Assembly: GCA_937916845.1 (NCBI GenBank)
Contig: CALFSK010000068.1
Coordinates: 1 to 64,000 of the forward strand
Origin: an uncultured Lactobacillus sp.
GTDB taxonomy: Bacteria; Bacillota; Bacilli; Lactobacillales; Lactobacillaceae
Direction: 5' to 3'
DNA: 64,000 nucleotides
This document shows, one piece after another, positions 44,969-54,928 of this stretch (the first letter of the stretch is position 1; every line of letters starts with the position of its first letter). A program made the position numbers and the translations under genes. Under the pieces are notes generated by a model. The model made no database searches, was not told the origin of the DNA, and saw nothing but the letters and a program-made list of their open reading frames with translations.

Positions 44969-46120
44969 ATGAAGCAAGTGTACCTAGATAATGCCGCGAC
45001 AACGCCCATGGCAGCGTCCGTCATTCAGACAATGACCGATCAAATGACCAATAACTTTGGGAACGCGTCCAGTACCCATGCATTTGGGCGTGCGGCGCGT
45101 GAAGTTCTGGACGATAGTCGGCACATCATCGCCCAAAGTATTAACGCCCCAGATGATGATATTATTTTTACCAGTGGAGGCACTGAAGGTGATAACACGG
45201 CCGTGATGCAGACTGCGCTAGCGCGTCAAAGTCTCGGTAAGCACATTATCACAACGGCTGTTGAGCACCAGGCCATCTTAAAATCGGCCGCCTTTTTGGA
45301 AAAGCAGGGTTTTGAAGTCACCTACTTACCAGTTGATCAAAATGGCGATATCAGTATGGCAGATTTAAAGGCCGCGCTACGGCCAGATACCATCCTAGTC
45401 TCCATTATGATGGGGAATAACGAAGTTGGCTCGCACATGCCAATTCATGAAATTGGCGAGCTGTTAAAGGATCACCAGGCTTGGTTCCACACGGATGCCG
45501 TACAAGCATACGGTTTGTTGGACATCGACGTACAACGGGACCATATCGACATGTTGTCAACTTCAGCGCATAAAATCAACGGGCCGAAGTTCCTCGGTTT
45601 CCTTTACAAACGCAATGGGATTAACTTTCCTAGTTTTGTTAAGGGTGGCGAACAGGAAGATAAGCGCCGGGCTGGTACCGAAAATGTCCCAGCCATCGCT
45701 GGTTTTGCTAAGGCGGTATCTGAATTAACGTCGGCCGAAAAAGCTCATCGTCAGGCGAAATACCACGAATTTAAGCAATACATTGTTGATCAATTGCATC
45801 AAAACGGTGTTGATTTTGAGGTGAACGGCTCACTCAGTGAAAATAACCTCCAACACGTTTTGAATTTATGGATCAAGGGAATTTCAACGTACACGCTCCA
45901 GACCAACTTAGATTTGGGTGGCGTTGCGGTTTCTGGCGGCTCAGCATGTACCGCGGGGAGTTTGGAACCTTCACACGTCTTAATTGCGATGTTTGGTGAG
46001 GACTCACCACGGATCAGCGAATCAATTCGTCTGAGCTTTGGTCGGTACACGACTAAGGAAGACCTTGACCAATTTGTCACGGTTTTAACGAAGACCGTTA
46101 ACCGGTTGTTGAAAAAATAA
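44969..46120 (+). CDS. cysteine desulfurase (NifS/IscS-like)
   Basis: A 383-residue PLP enzyme of fold type I: YLDNAATTPM start, TSGGTEGDN, HTDAVQAYGL, the PLP lysine in STSAHKINGPKFLG, and the active cysteine in GGSACTAGSLEPSHV. It sits 480 bases upstream of mnmA with DUF1831 between, the usual Lactobacillales arrangement for supplying sulfur to tRNA 2-thiouridine. AGAAGGAAG precedes ATG 44969. Confidence 0.94.
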   Translation: MKQVYLDNAATTPMAASVIQTMTDQMTNNFGNASSTHAFGRAAREVLDDSRHIIAQSINAPDDDIIFTSGGTEGDNTAVMQTALARQSLGKHIITTAVEHQAILKSAAFLEKQGFEVTYLPVDQNGDISMADLKAALRPDTILVSIMMGNNEVGSHMPIHEIGELLKDHQAWFHTDAVQAYGLLDIDVQRDHIDMLSTSAHKINGPKFLGFLYKRNGINFPSFVKGGEQEDKRRAGTENVPAIAGFAKAVSELTSAEKAHRQAKYHEFKQYIVDQLHQNGVDFEVNGSLSENNLQHVLNLWIKGISTYTLQTNLDLGGVAVSGGSACTAGSLEPSHVLIAMFGEDSPRISESIRLSFGRYTTKEDLDQFVTVLTKTVNRLLKK

Positions 46121-46140
46121 TTAAAGGGAGGTGCGGGGGT

Positions 46141-46482
46141 ATGGCATACACCGCAACAGTGAAACTTGATGGCGATACGCAGACCTACGCATTGAGCACC
46201 AACATCAAAAAATATACATTAATGGATTTGGGGTTTGTTAAGGGGCGTTCAGGCGCGTTTAGTTTTGAACGTTCTTTAGACCCCAACACGCCGTATCAGG
46301 CTGCTTTTAAAGTTAAGCTGGCCGTTAACGCGGACTTAACTGGCTTTAAGATGTCGACGGTAACGGGGAACGGGATGCAACGCGCCAATATTTTTAAAAA
46401 TGACGCGCATCCGGAAGCCGTTGAGCAATTACGGTTCATTTTACAGAGCTTTATTGACCGTGATGTCTTAGTTGAAAAGTAA
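46141..46482 (+). CDS. DUF1831 domain protein
   Basis: A 113-residue protein: YTATVKLDGDTQTYALSTNIKKYTL, FSFERSLDPNTPYQAAFKVK, and a C-terminal EAVEQLRFILQSFIDRDVL helix. DUF1831 genes accompany cysteine desulfurases and mnmA in lactobacilli; the role is unknown, though the position suggests a link to sulfur transfer. GGGAGGTG precedes ATG 46141. Operon with the desulfurase (20-base gap). Confidence 0.85.
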   Translation: MAYTATVKLDGDTQTYALSTNIKKYTLMDLGFVKGRSGAFSFERSLDPNTPYQAAFKVKLAVNADLTGFKMSTVTGNGMQRANIFKNDAHPEAVEQLRFILQSFIDRDVLVEK

Positions 46483-46488
46483 TTGATG

Positions 46489-46520
46489 AAACGCCTGGCT
46501 TGCAGCCGGCGTTTTCTTTG
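46489..46520 (+). terminator. weak terminator after DUF1831 gene
   Basis: Stem AAACGCC/GGCGTTT with inner GGCT/AGCC, followed by a broken T run (TTTTCTTTG). It overlaps the mnmA promoter. Confidence 0.6.
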
Positions 46521-46527
46521 TTATAAT
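46500..46527 (+). promoter_or_regulatory. promoter of mnmA
   Basis: TTGCAG (46500-46505), 16-nt spacer, TATAAT (46522-46527). The minus-35 lies inside the terminator hairpin of the preceding gene. Confidence 0.6.
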
Positions 46528-46594
46528 GGTAAATACTGGACTTGTACGACCTTCAAATCGTGGATTCTCCAGAATCTTTTGGAAATGATGGTGA

Positions 46595-47725
<1,131 letters not shown>

Positions 47726-47752
47726 AGAATTAAACCTTTGGTAAGTTAACCG

Positions 47753-47799
47753 AAAAGAGCCGTTATTAGCGTTAAATCGCTGATAACGGCTCTTTTTTT
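47753..47799 (+). terminator. terminator after mnmA
   Basis: A 17-bp stem beginning AAAGAGCCGTTATtAGCG with its complement, ending in TTTTTTT. Confidence 0.9.
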
Positions 47800-47889
47800 A
47801 CTGGCCACAATGGTAACTAGATTTCAACCTTGCTTTTCAGCGCCGGGTTGCTTAAGCTAAGGGAAGCATAGCAATTAGGATGGATAAAA

Positions 47890-49242
47890 ATGAAACGATT
47901 AACACGAATTAAACTTTTTGATACACTGTCTAAGAAAATGGTTGCGGGCTTTATTGTCTTGATCACGATTGGGAGCATTTTACTGAGCTTACCTTGGGCA
48001 ACGCAAAGCGGGCACACGACTAGTTTTATTAACTTGTTGTTTACGGCGACCTCGGCGACTTGTATTACCGGACTGACCGTCGTCAGCACCGCTGATCACT
48101 GGACAACGTTTGGCCAGCTGGTGATTTTGGGTTTATCCGAAGTCGGTGCCTTAGGTTACATGACGTTTGCCGTCTTACTGTTTAACATTATGCGCCGACA
48201 AATCGGACTTTCAACTCAGTTGATGGTCAAGGCGTCGTTGAATTTGGAAAATTTAAGTGACACTAAGAGTGTGATGCGCTACGTGGTTGGCTTATCGCTA
48301 CTGTTTCAAGTGGGTGGCATGGGCTTACTAGCGGTCGACTTTATTCCCCGTTACGGTTGGGGGCGCGGGCTATACGTCTCTTTATACCACGCGGTCATGT
48401 CATTTTGTAACGCTGGCTTTGACGTGTTTGGCGATAGTCTGATTGGCTTTCGTGGTGATAATTACGTCTTGATCGTGACGATGATTTTAATTGTCGCTGG
48501 GGGACTCGGCTTCTTAGTTTGGCGGGACTTACTGCTTTACCATGAGCGTAAACGGTTGACGTTAAACTCGAAACTGACCTTACTGACAACGTTAAGCCTG
48601 TTCGTCATTGGTTTTTTACTGTTACTTGTGACCGAACGTGATTTAAAGTTATTACCAGCGGGTACACCGTGGTTTACGCGGACAATCAACACGCTGTTCT
48701 TAAGCGTGACGCCGCGGACGGCGGGACTGATTACGATGCCAACGGCGCAATTACAAGCCGGGAGCTTGTTCGTGCTCATGATTTTGATGTTCATTGGTGG
48801 GACGCCTGGATCAACCGCCGGGGGGATCAAAACAACGACCTTTGGAATTTTGATGTTTCAAAGTATTGCGCAGATTCGGGGCCGGCAAGACGTCGAATTT
48901 AGTCACCGGCGCTTCAATCAGGAAAACATCAGCCGGGCCTTGTTACTGATCTTTTTGGCCAGCATTGTGATTACGATTGCAACATTGATTTTGACGCAGA
49001 CTGAAAAAATTCCCAACGGGTTTGGCTTGGAATACGTATTATTCGAAGTTTTATCGGCGTTTGGGACGGTGGGGTTAAGTTTAGGACTAACGCCACACTT
49101 AACGGTCATTGGTAAACTCGTGATCATGTTGTTGATGTTTATTGGACGGGTTGGCATCTTTACATCATTGTATGCATTGTCTAAACGCCAGGCCAAGGTG
49201 AACATGATTCGTTATCCGGCAGAAAATATTTTGATAGGTTAG
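47890..49242 (+). CDS. ktrB: Trk/Ktr potassium uptake membrane subunit
   Basis: A 450-residue protein with four M1-P-M2 repeats; the P-loop selectivity segments can be seen at SATCITGLTV, FCNAGFDVFG, TPRTAGLI and AFGTVGLSLG, each with the central Gly. That and the KtrA-type partner immediately after define the KtrAB system for K+ (Na+-driven) uptake. ATG 47890 follows TTAGGATGG. The next gene begins 13 bases downstream. Confidence 0.93.
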   Translation: MKRLTRIKLFDTLSKKMVAGFIVLITIGSILLSLPWATQSGHTTSFINLLFTATSATCITGLTVVSTADHWTTFGQLVILGLSEVGALGYMTFAVLLFNIMRRQIGLSTQLMVKASLNLENLSDTKSVMRYVVGLSLLFQVGGMGLLAVDFIPRYGWGRGLYVSLYHAVMSFCNAGFDVFGDSLIGFRGDNYVLIVTMILIVAGGLGFLVWRDLLLYHERKRLTLNSKLTLLTTLSLFVIGFLLLLVTERDLKLLPAGTPWFTRTINTLFLSVTPRTAGLITMPTAQLQAGSLFVLMILMFIGGTPGSTAGGIKTTTFGILMFQSIAQIRGRQDVEFSHRRFNQENISRALLLIFLASIVITIATLILTQTEKIPNGFGLEYVLFEVLSAFGTVGLSLGLTPHLTVIGKLVIMLLMFIGRVGIFTSLYALSKRQAKVNMIRYPAENILIG

Positions 49243-49255
49243 GAAGTGTCCCATA

Positions 49256-49918
49256 ATGAAAAAAAGTTTTGCGGTCTTTGGACTGGGCCGATTTGGAGAG
49301 AGCGTTGTTCGCACCCTAGTTGAGGAACATCAAGACGTTTTAGCGGTCGATATTAATGAAGGGCCAGTTAACGAATTGATGGATATTGCGACGCAAACGA
49401 TGATTGCTGACACCCGCGATGAAGAAGTTTTACGTGATTTAAACGTGGATTCCTTTGATTACGTGATTATTGGGATTGGGAACAATATGGAAGCCAGCAT
49501 TTTAACGACGATGCTGAGCAAAGAGCTGGGCGCTAAAAAGGTGATTGCAAAGGCTGAAACGAGTGATCAGGGCCGAGTATTACAACGGGTCGGCGCGGAC
49601 CAGGTTGTTTTTCCCGAACGTGATATGGGGCACGGCATCGTACGGAAACTGTTGTCCAATCATATCCTGAATTTTATCGACCTTAGCGATGAATATACGC
49701 TTGCGGCCATTGAAATTACGGATCCTAATTTTATTGATCAAAATTTGATTGATTTAAACTTGCGAGAACGGTTTGGTTTAACGGTCATTGCCATTAAACA
49801 TGGTAAGAGTATTAACGTGGCACCGCAGCCGACGGATATGATGGCCACGGACGATGTCTTAACGGTGGTTGGCCCGATTAAAGGCGTCAATGCGCTGGAT
49901 GAAGCGTTGAAAAAATAA
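49256..49918 (+). CDS. ktrA: Ktr potassium uptake regulatory subunit (RCK)
   Basis: A 220-residue cytosolic protein: Rossmann RCK_N domain with FGLGRFGESVV and a terminal acidic strand AVDIN, then RCK_C (about 135-220). It forms the octameric gate ring under KtrB and binds ATP/ADP and, in relatives, c-di-AMP at RCK_C. Follows ktrB in one operon with a terminator at 49934. Confidence 0.94.
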   Translation: MKKSFAVFGLGRFGESVVRTLVEEHQDVLAVDINEGPVNELMDIATQTMIADTRDEEVLRDLNVDSFDYVIIGIGNNMEASILTTMLSKELGAKKVIAKAETSDQGRVLQRVGADQVVFPERDMGHGIVRKLLSNHILNFIDLSDEYTLAAIEITDPNFIDQNLIDLNLRERFGLTVIAIKHGKSINVAPQPTDMMATDDVLTVVGPIKGVNALDEALKK

Positions 49919-49933
49919 GACTTAGTAGTTATC

Positions 49934-49973
49934 AAAGTAGCTTTTCTGGAAACATTGGAAAGCTACTTTTTTG
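49934..49973 (+). terminator. terminator after ktrA
   Basis: Stem AAAGTAGCTTTTC/GGAAAGCTACTTT with loop, then TTTT. Confidence 0.88.
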
Positions 49974-50192
49974 ATGCAATGAGTTTGGCTAAGGAAGCTT
50001 TACTAACTAGGACTGCGAATGTAAATTAATGAAACTAGGTGTGTACAAGCCTGATAATTGTGATGCCAGTTCAGCGATGGTATACCTGTTGGTAAAGTAA
50101 GGGCTGAGCTAATTTAGGTCAAACCAAATGATATTGGTATATCTTGATTTCTTTGATGAATTGGCTGGGCCTGCAGAAAGGTCGTTTGAACA

Positions 50193-53100
50193 ATGCGTTT
50201 AACAAAATTACAAAAAATTCAAAAAGTAGCGCAACAAAATCAGCACCAGCAGTTTAAGCGCAATTGGCGAACAACGTTGATCTTATTGGGTGGTAGTGCC
50301 GGCTTAGGGGCAGGACTCTGGACGTTATCCGTTGCAGCTGCCACCACAACGACTTCAGTAGCCACGTCACCGACAACTGTTAGTTCAGTGACCACTAATT
50401 CGACGACCAGTGCGGCGGCCGTCACTTTATCAACGGGCAGTACTACGAGTGTAGCAACTACGGTAACAACTAGTGCAGCGGCACCAACGGCCACGACTAG
50501 TTCGGAAACCGCGACGCCAGCCAGTGCAGTTACCACAACCACCACGACGGCAACGACGGGTTCGGCCGGAGCAGGGTTGTCGTTGCCAAGTTTAGCGGTT
50601 AGCGCGCCCAGCAGCGCCTTTGGCAGTACGGCGAGTGGGGCGGTCTCGGCCGCTTCCGGGGCCACTTCAACCACTGGCCAAACTACTAGTCAGGGGACTG
50701 CGAGTGCTGGTAGCCAGGCGGTGACGAGTGCAGCTAGCCAGGCCGCCAGCCTAGCTGCATTACCCGATACGACCGTTGTCACGTTTGCTGATCCTGGACT
50801 GGAAGCTAACGTCTTAAGTGATTTGAAGCTGACTGGATCCGTGACGTTGGGGAGCATTCGTCATTTTACCGGGAGTAGTTTCAATATTGGGACGACTAAT
50901 GTGCCGCTAATGGTGACTTCGTTTAATGGGATGCAGTATCTACAAAGTTTACCGGCCGCAACGACGATTAGCCTCTTCACCAAGACTCAGAACCCAAGCA
51001 TCGACTTATCGCCGTTAGAATATGATCGCTTTAATCAAATTACTGTTGAGACTCACGATATGGCATTGATGAATTTGAAACCGCTAACATTAATTGATCC
51101 GACTACAATTTCAATGGTTCAATTATGTGGGTCGATCAATTCAGATCTGACGGATTATCAAAACAATCCCCAAGGCATGACTAACGCGCAGCTTGCTCAG
51201 ATTGGCCAGTGGTTGACCTCGATTGGCAATACGTCTACAGCTAGCGGTGGTGCTGACATTAATTTGTCAGATAACTCATTGACTGATTTTTCACCGTTGG
51301 GTGGGATCACTAAGCCCACAATGGTGGTTGCAATAGGTGAGCGGGTCAATTACGCAACGACACCGGTAAATTTGGTCATTGGTCAACCGGCGACCTTTAC
51401 AGCATTGCCGTTAACGGGGATGACCGGGGAGTCTTTAACGGGACATTACCAAGCGACTTTGAGCGGTAGTCCGACGTTAGCTGCAACCGATACGACGCAT
51501 CCACAGGAACCCGCTTTGACGAGTTTAGGAAACGGGCAATATCAAATTGCAACGGCTTACCCGACGTATCCGAACGTGAACTGGTTCGCTTACGGGTTGC
51601 GAGGTTATTACGATTTCACAACGGCACAAGAATTTTATACGAATTTTGTTGATCTGAATTATCCTAACGGGGTGACCTTTGAGTACGATGTGATGGTCTA
51701 TCAACCGGCTAATTGGCTGACGAATCCTGAGCTAAACGTTAAGTATGATGATGAAACGACGGGAACGGCCCTTCAACCCGCTGAGCTTATCAAGGGGACG
51801 ACCATTGGTTCAGCGTATGATTTGACCCCTGAGACGGCCATTGCGGGTTATCGATTTGACCCGGAACGCAGTAGTTCACCGACTGGGAAGTATACGCAAG
51901 ACCCTCAAGCACTGACCTTTTCGTTTGAGCGGCAAGTCGCTGGCGGGCTGACAATCAACTATGTCGATGCGACGGGACAAACTATTGCACCAAGTACGAC
52001 CATTGGGGGTTACGTCGGGGCAACTTATCAGAGTACCCCACTAACGATTCCGGGGTATACGTATCAAATGTTAGCTGTGACGAGTCTGCCAGCTAGTGGG
52101 ACGTTACCACTTGCAGCCGGGACGGTTGACTATCAATACACGGCCAATGAATTAACCCGAACGGTTCAGTACCGGGATGTCACGTCGGACCAAGTATTGG
52201 CAAGTGAACCGGTGACGGGAACCTACAAGAGTGTGGCAAGTTATGATCCAGCGACGACAATTGCGGCTTACGAGGCGAAGGGTTACCAGCTGATGACTAA
52301 TAATTATCCGGCTAATGGTGCGTTGTTTGAAGACCCAACGCCGACCGCGACCTATGAAGTTGAATTAGCACACAAAACGGCGGTACTGACACCGGCGACA
52401 CCTAGTCTTCCAGCTGATGTGACACTAGAACGGCAGATCAAGCGGACGGTTAACTATGTCAGTCCAACGGGAACCTTAGTTGCGGCGCCAATGCAACAAA
52501 CGCTTAATTTTACACGCAGTGCGCTGCGCGACTTGGTTACCGGTGATACAACGTATGGTCCGTGGACACCAACCGCGTCAACCGGGTTTGACTCAGTGAC
52601 GCCACCGACGATTCATAACATGGTGCCAGCCGTTAGTGTCGTTCCCGCGGAGGACGCGGTTACAGAAGCCACTCCAGATAAAGTGGTTACGGTGGTTTAC
52701 ACACCGGTTGGCCCGTCAGACGTTATTAACGACGAGCCGACTAGCGGTGCGGGCTCAAGCGCTAGTTCAAATGCCAGTTCCAGTTCAACGACCAATTCAG
52801 AGGCAAGTTCGAGTTCTAGTGAAACTACTGGGTCAAGTGCAAGCTCGGGTTCTAGCGAGAGTGCTGGGCCAAGTTCGAACGCTGGCTCGGCCACAAGCAG
52901 TGCGCCGGAATCGACGGCTCAGTCTGAAGCGGCGCCGGCAATTGAAATTGACCAATCAGGAACACCAATCCAGCCGAATGCGACTAATCGGCCGACGGTG
53001 TCCGTGGCAACCCCAGTGGCTAAGCCTGCAACTTCAGCGCCGACCCGGTCCAAAAAGCCAACGGCAGCACCGACCGTTAATAGTCATTCAGTCACTCATC

Positions 53101-53300
53101 CAAAGGCTGTTCCGGCTAAATCCGCGGCGATTCCAGTGAGCTGGCTGAGGGGACTCAAACCGAGTCAACCGGCTGCAAGTGCAAGTCAGTTACCGCAGGC
53201 TAATGAGCAGAAACCTGCGACAACGGTATTTGGATTGATTTTAATCGCTTTAGGCAGTTTAATGGTAGGATTTAAGTGTTTGTTTAAACGTGAACGTTAG
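50193..53300 (+). CDS. large cell-surface adhesin-like protein with LPQ sorting signal
   Basis: A 1035-residue secreted protein: signal peptide (basic start, hydrophobic part about 27-48), Thr/Ser/Val-rich low-complexity region (about 50-190), a region with leucine-rich-like repeats (NLSDNSLTDFSPLGG near 355), a possible beta domain, MucBP-like repeats (GLTINYVDATGQTI from about 587; RTVQYRDVTSDQVL from about 655; RTVNYVSPTGTLV from about 752), a Ser-rich linker (about 850-915) and a Pro/Ala-rich wall stretch. The end is a sortase signal: LPQANE (1000-1005), hydrophobic stretch, and KRER tail. L. plantarum-type sortase substrates use LPQTxE, so A for T is unusual. GAAAGG precedes ATG 50193. 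Confidence 0.85.
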   Translation: MRLTKLQKIQKVAQQNQHQQFKRNWRTTLILLGGSAGLGAGLWTLSVAAATTTTSVATSPTTVSSVTTNSTTSAAAVTLSTGSTTSVATTVTTSAAAPTATTSSETATPASAVTTTTTTATTGSAGAGLSLPSLAVSAPSSAFGSTASGAVSAASGATSTTGQTTSQGTASAGSQAVTSAASQAASLAALPDTTVVTFADPGLEANVLSDLKLTGSVTLGSIRHFTGSSFNIGTTNVPLMVTSFNGMQYLQSLPAATTISLFTKTQNPSIDLSPLEYDRFNQITVETHDMALMNLKPLTLIDPTTISMVQLCGSINSDLTDYQNNPQGMTNAQLAQIGQWLTSIGNTSTASGGADINLSDNSLTDFSPLGGITKPTMVVAIGERVNYATTPVNLVIGQPATFTALPLTGMTGESLTGHYQATLSGSPTLAATDTTHPQEPALTSLGNGQYQIATAYPTYPNVNWFAYGLRGYYDFTTAQEFYTNFVDLNYPNGVTFEYDVMVYQPANWLTNPELNVKYDDETTGTALQPAELIKGTTIGSAYDLTPETAIAGYRFDPERSSSPTGKYTQDPQALTFSFERQVAGGLTINYVDATGQTIAPSTTIGGYVGATYQSTPLTIPGYTYQMLAVTSLPASGTLPLAAGTVDYQYTANELTRTVQYRDVTSDQVLASEPVTGTYKSVASYDPATTIAAYEAKGYQLMTNNYPANGALFEDPTPTATYEVELAHKTAVLTPATPSLPADVTLERQIKRTVNYVSPTGTLVAAPMQQTLNFTRSALRDLVTGDTTYGPWTPTASTGFDSVTPPTIHNMVPAVSVVPAEDAVTEATPDKVVTVVYTPVGPSDVINDEPTSGAGSSASSNASSSSTTNSEASSSSSETTGSSASSGSSESAGPSSNAGSATSSAPESTAQSEAAPAIEIDQSGTPIQPNATNRPTVSVATPVAKPATSAPTRSKKPTAAPTVNSHSVTHPKAVPAKSAAIPVSWLRGLKPSQPAASASQLPQANEQKPATTVFGLILIALGSLMVGFKCLFKRER

Positions 53301-53321
53301 CTAATTTAATAGTTGTCATTG

Positions 53322-53357
53322 AAACGCTCGGAATTTAGTTGATTCCGGGCGTTTTAT
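53322..53357 (+). terminator. terminator after the surface protein gene
   Basis: Stem AAACGCTCGGAAT with ATTCCGGGCGTTT, then TTAT. Confidence 0.78.
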
Positions 53358-53542
53358 ATTCATCGTGCAATGAATATAAAAGGGACACCGAAAAAATGTC
53401 CGGATGAAGTGGAATTAGCAGAATCTAGTTTACATAATTTTAGTTTAAAGCAGTAACCTGACTTTTGAAAACTGACTTGAAAACTGGCATAATAGTAGTT
53501 ATATAGAGTGGTCGATTGTGGCCTAGGTGAGGAAGTAATGAT

Positions 53543-54208
53543 TTGACAAAACTATTATTTATTCGTCATGGTAAAACGGAATGGAACTTAGAGGGACGTT
53601 ATCAAGGATCTCAAGGAGATTCACCGTTGTTACCAGCGAGTTACCAAGAAATTCATCAGTTAGCTTCGGCGCTACAGGATCTGAAGTTTAGTCACATTTA
53701 TGTCAGTCCGCTAAAACGTGCTCGTGATACCGCGATGACGCTCAAACATGACTTGACTCAGCCGGATTTACCAGTGACGATATTAAGCCGGTTACGCGAG
53801 TTCAATTTAGGTAAAATGGAAGGCATGGCGTTTACCGATGTCCAGGCCCAATACCCAACTGAATTTGAAGCTTTTCGTAACCATCCGGACCAGTACGACC
53901 CAACGATGATTCAGGGTGAGAGCTTCCAGCAGCTATTGAAGCGAATGCAACCAGCTATCCGTCAAATTGTTGCTGCTAATCCGAAACGCGAGGACAACGT
54001 GTTAATCGTTAGTCACGGTGCGGCGTTGAACGCACTCGTTAATACGTTACTTGGCGCGTCGCTAGCGACCTTACGGGATCGGGGAGGCTTATCCAATACC
54101 TCTACGACGATTTTGGAAACACGTGATCGCGGCAAGAGTTATAAACTACTAGATTGGAACGATACGTCGTACTTATCACGGCGACCTGATCCGACTGATA
54201 CCATTTAA
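53543..54208 (+). CDS. histidine phosphatase family protein (phosphoglycerate mutase-like)
   Basis: A 221-residue protein with the catalytic RHGKTEWN motif (8-15), the acid residue in LREFNLGKMEG, and a second histidine in VSHGAALNAL. This is the broad-specificity phosphatase branch more than a glycolytic mutase. TTG 53543 is the start after GAGGAAG. The TPR gene starts 12 bases downstream. Confidence 0.88.
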   Translation: MTKLLFIRHGKTEWNLEGRYQGSQGDSPLLPASYQEIHQLASALQDLKFSHIYVSPLKRARDTAMTLKHDLTQPDLPVTILSRLREFNLGKMEGMAFTDVQAQYPTEFEAFRNHPDQYDPTMIQGESFQQLLKRMQPAIRQIVAANPKREDNVLIVSHGAALNALVNTLLGASLATLRDRGGLSNTSTTILETRDRGKSYKLLDWNDTSYLSRRPDPTDTI

Positions 54209-54220
54209 GGGGGATGCGTG

Positions 54221-54916
54221 ATGACTGAACACAATACAACGTCACGGCCGAGTAAAGCTGAACAGCAAGCGTTAGTGCATCAGCTTATTCAAAAAATTGA
54301 CGCCCAACCGGAAGACTATCAAGCTTATTATGAGCTAACGGTATTGTTGACGGCTGGTCAAGATTTTGAACAAGCAGAAGCACTAGCAATGAAGGCCTTA
54401 GGAAAGTTTGCAGCTGATGAACAAGCAGCGGACTTATTTCGTTACGCACTGGGTAACGTCTACTATCAGGCCCAAACGTATGACAAAGCCCTGCCATTTT
54501 ATCAGCAAATTAAAGATCCAAAACTGAAAATTGATGCGTACTTAATGATTGGACAGTCATTGATGGCTAAAAAGGATTATCAGCATGCATTGGTTTGGGC
54601 ACTCACCGCGCAAGAGGCACAGCCACAAAGCCTAGATACTAATTTGCTAGTAGCAGATATATTACTTGCATTAGGCAATAACAAGCAAGCGTACGATTAT
54701 TATCAACGAGCTTATCAAATTGATACTCATTCTGGTCGGGCAGCATTCAACGTCGGATTAACGGCGATGGTGATCGGTCAACCGTATGCGGATTGGTTTG
54801 CCAAGGCACAGAAATTAGATTCAGCCTATTTTAAAGAACACCAACAACAGTTATCAGATATTGAAAAGACGTTGGCCGCCCAGCAAAATGGCGACGACCA
54901 ATCAACGGAAGTGTAA
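54221..54916 (+). CDS. TPR repeat protein
   Basis: A 231-residue protein of helical TPR repeats: DYQAYYELTVLLTAGQDFEQAEALAMKAL (about 25-55), then repeats near ALGNVYYQAQTYDKAL, AYLMIGQSLMAKKDYQHAL, and NLLVADILLALGNNKQAYDYY. It probably serves as a scaffold; partner unknown. ATG 54221 is seven bases after AAGGGGG; GTG 54218 is also possible. Lies between the phosphatase and recD2 and is likely co-transcribed with both. Confidence 0.85.
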   Translation: MTEHNTTSRPSKAEQQALVHQLIQKIDAQPEDYQAYYELTVLLTAGQDFEQAEALAMKALGKFAADEQAADLFRYALGNVYYQAQTYDKALPFYQQIKDPKLKIDAYLMIGQSLMAKKDYQHALVWALTAQEAQPQSLDTNLLVADILLALGNNKQAYDYYQRAYQIDTHSGRAAFNVGLTAMVIGQPYADWFAKAQKLDSAYFKEHQQQLSDIEKTLAAQQNGDDQSTEV

Positions 54917-54928
54917 GGAGGTTCCTTA

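Noticed and set aside
47800..47889. Possible c-di-AMP riboswitch ahead of ktrB
   Set aside because: Only about 90 bases, with a GCCGGGTTGC stretch but none of the rest of the ydaO core; too short.
50240..50674. 144-codon minus-strand ORF opposite the surface protein
   Set aside because: It is the mirror of Thr/Ser-rich low-complexity coding sequence (Val/Ala-rich output), with no Shine-Dalgarno site.
52636..53139. 167-codon plus-strand ORF inside the surface protein gene
   Set aside because: Out-of-frame reading of the Ser-rich linker and Pro/Ala region, low complexity.
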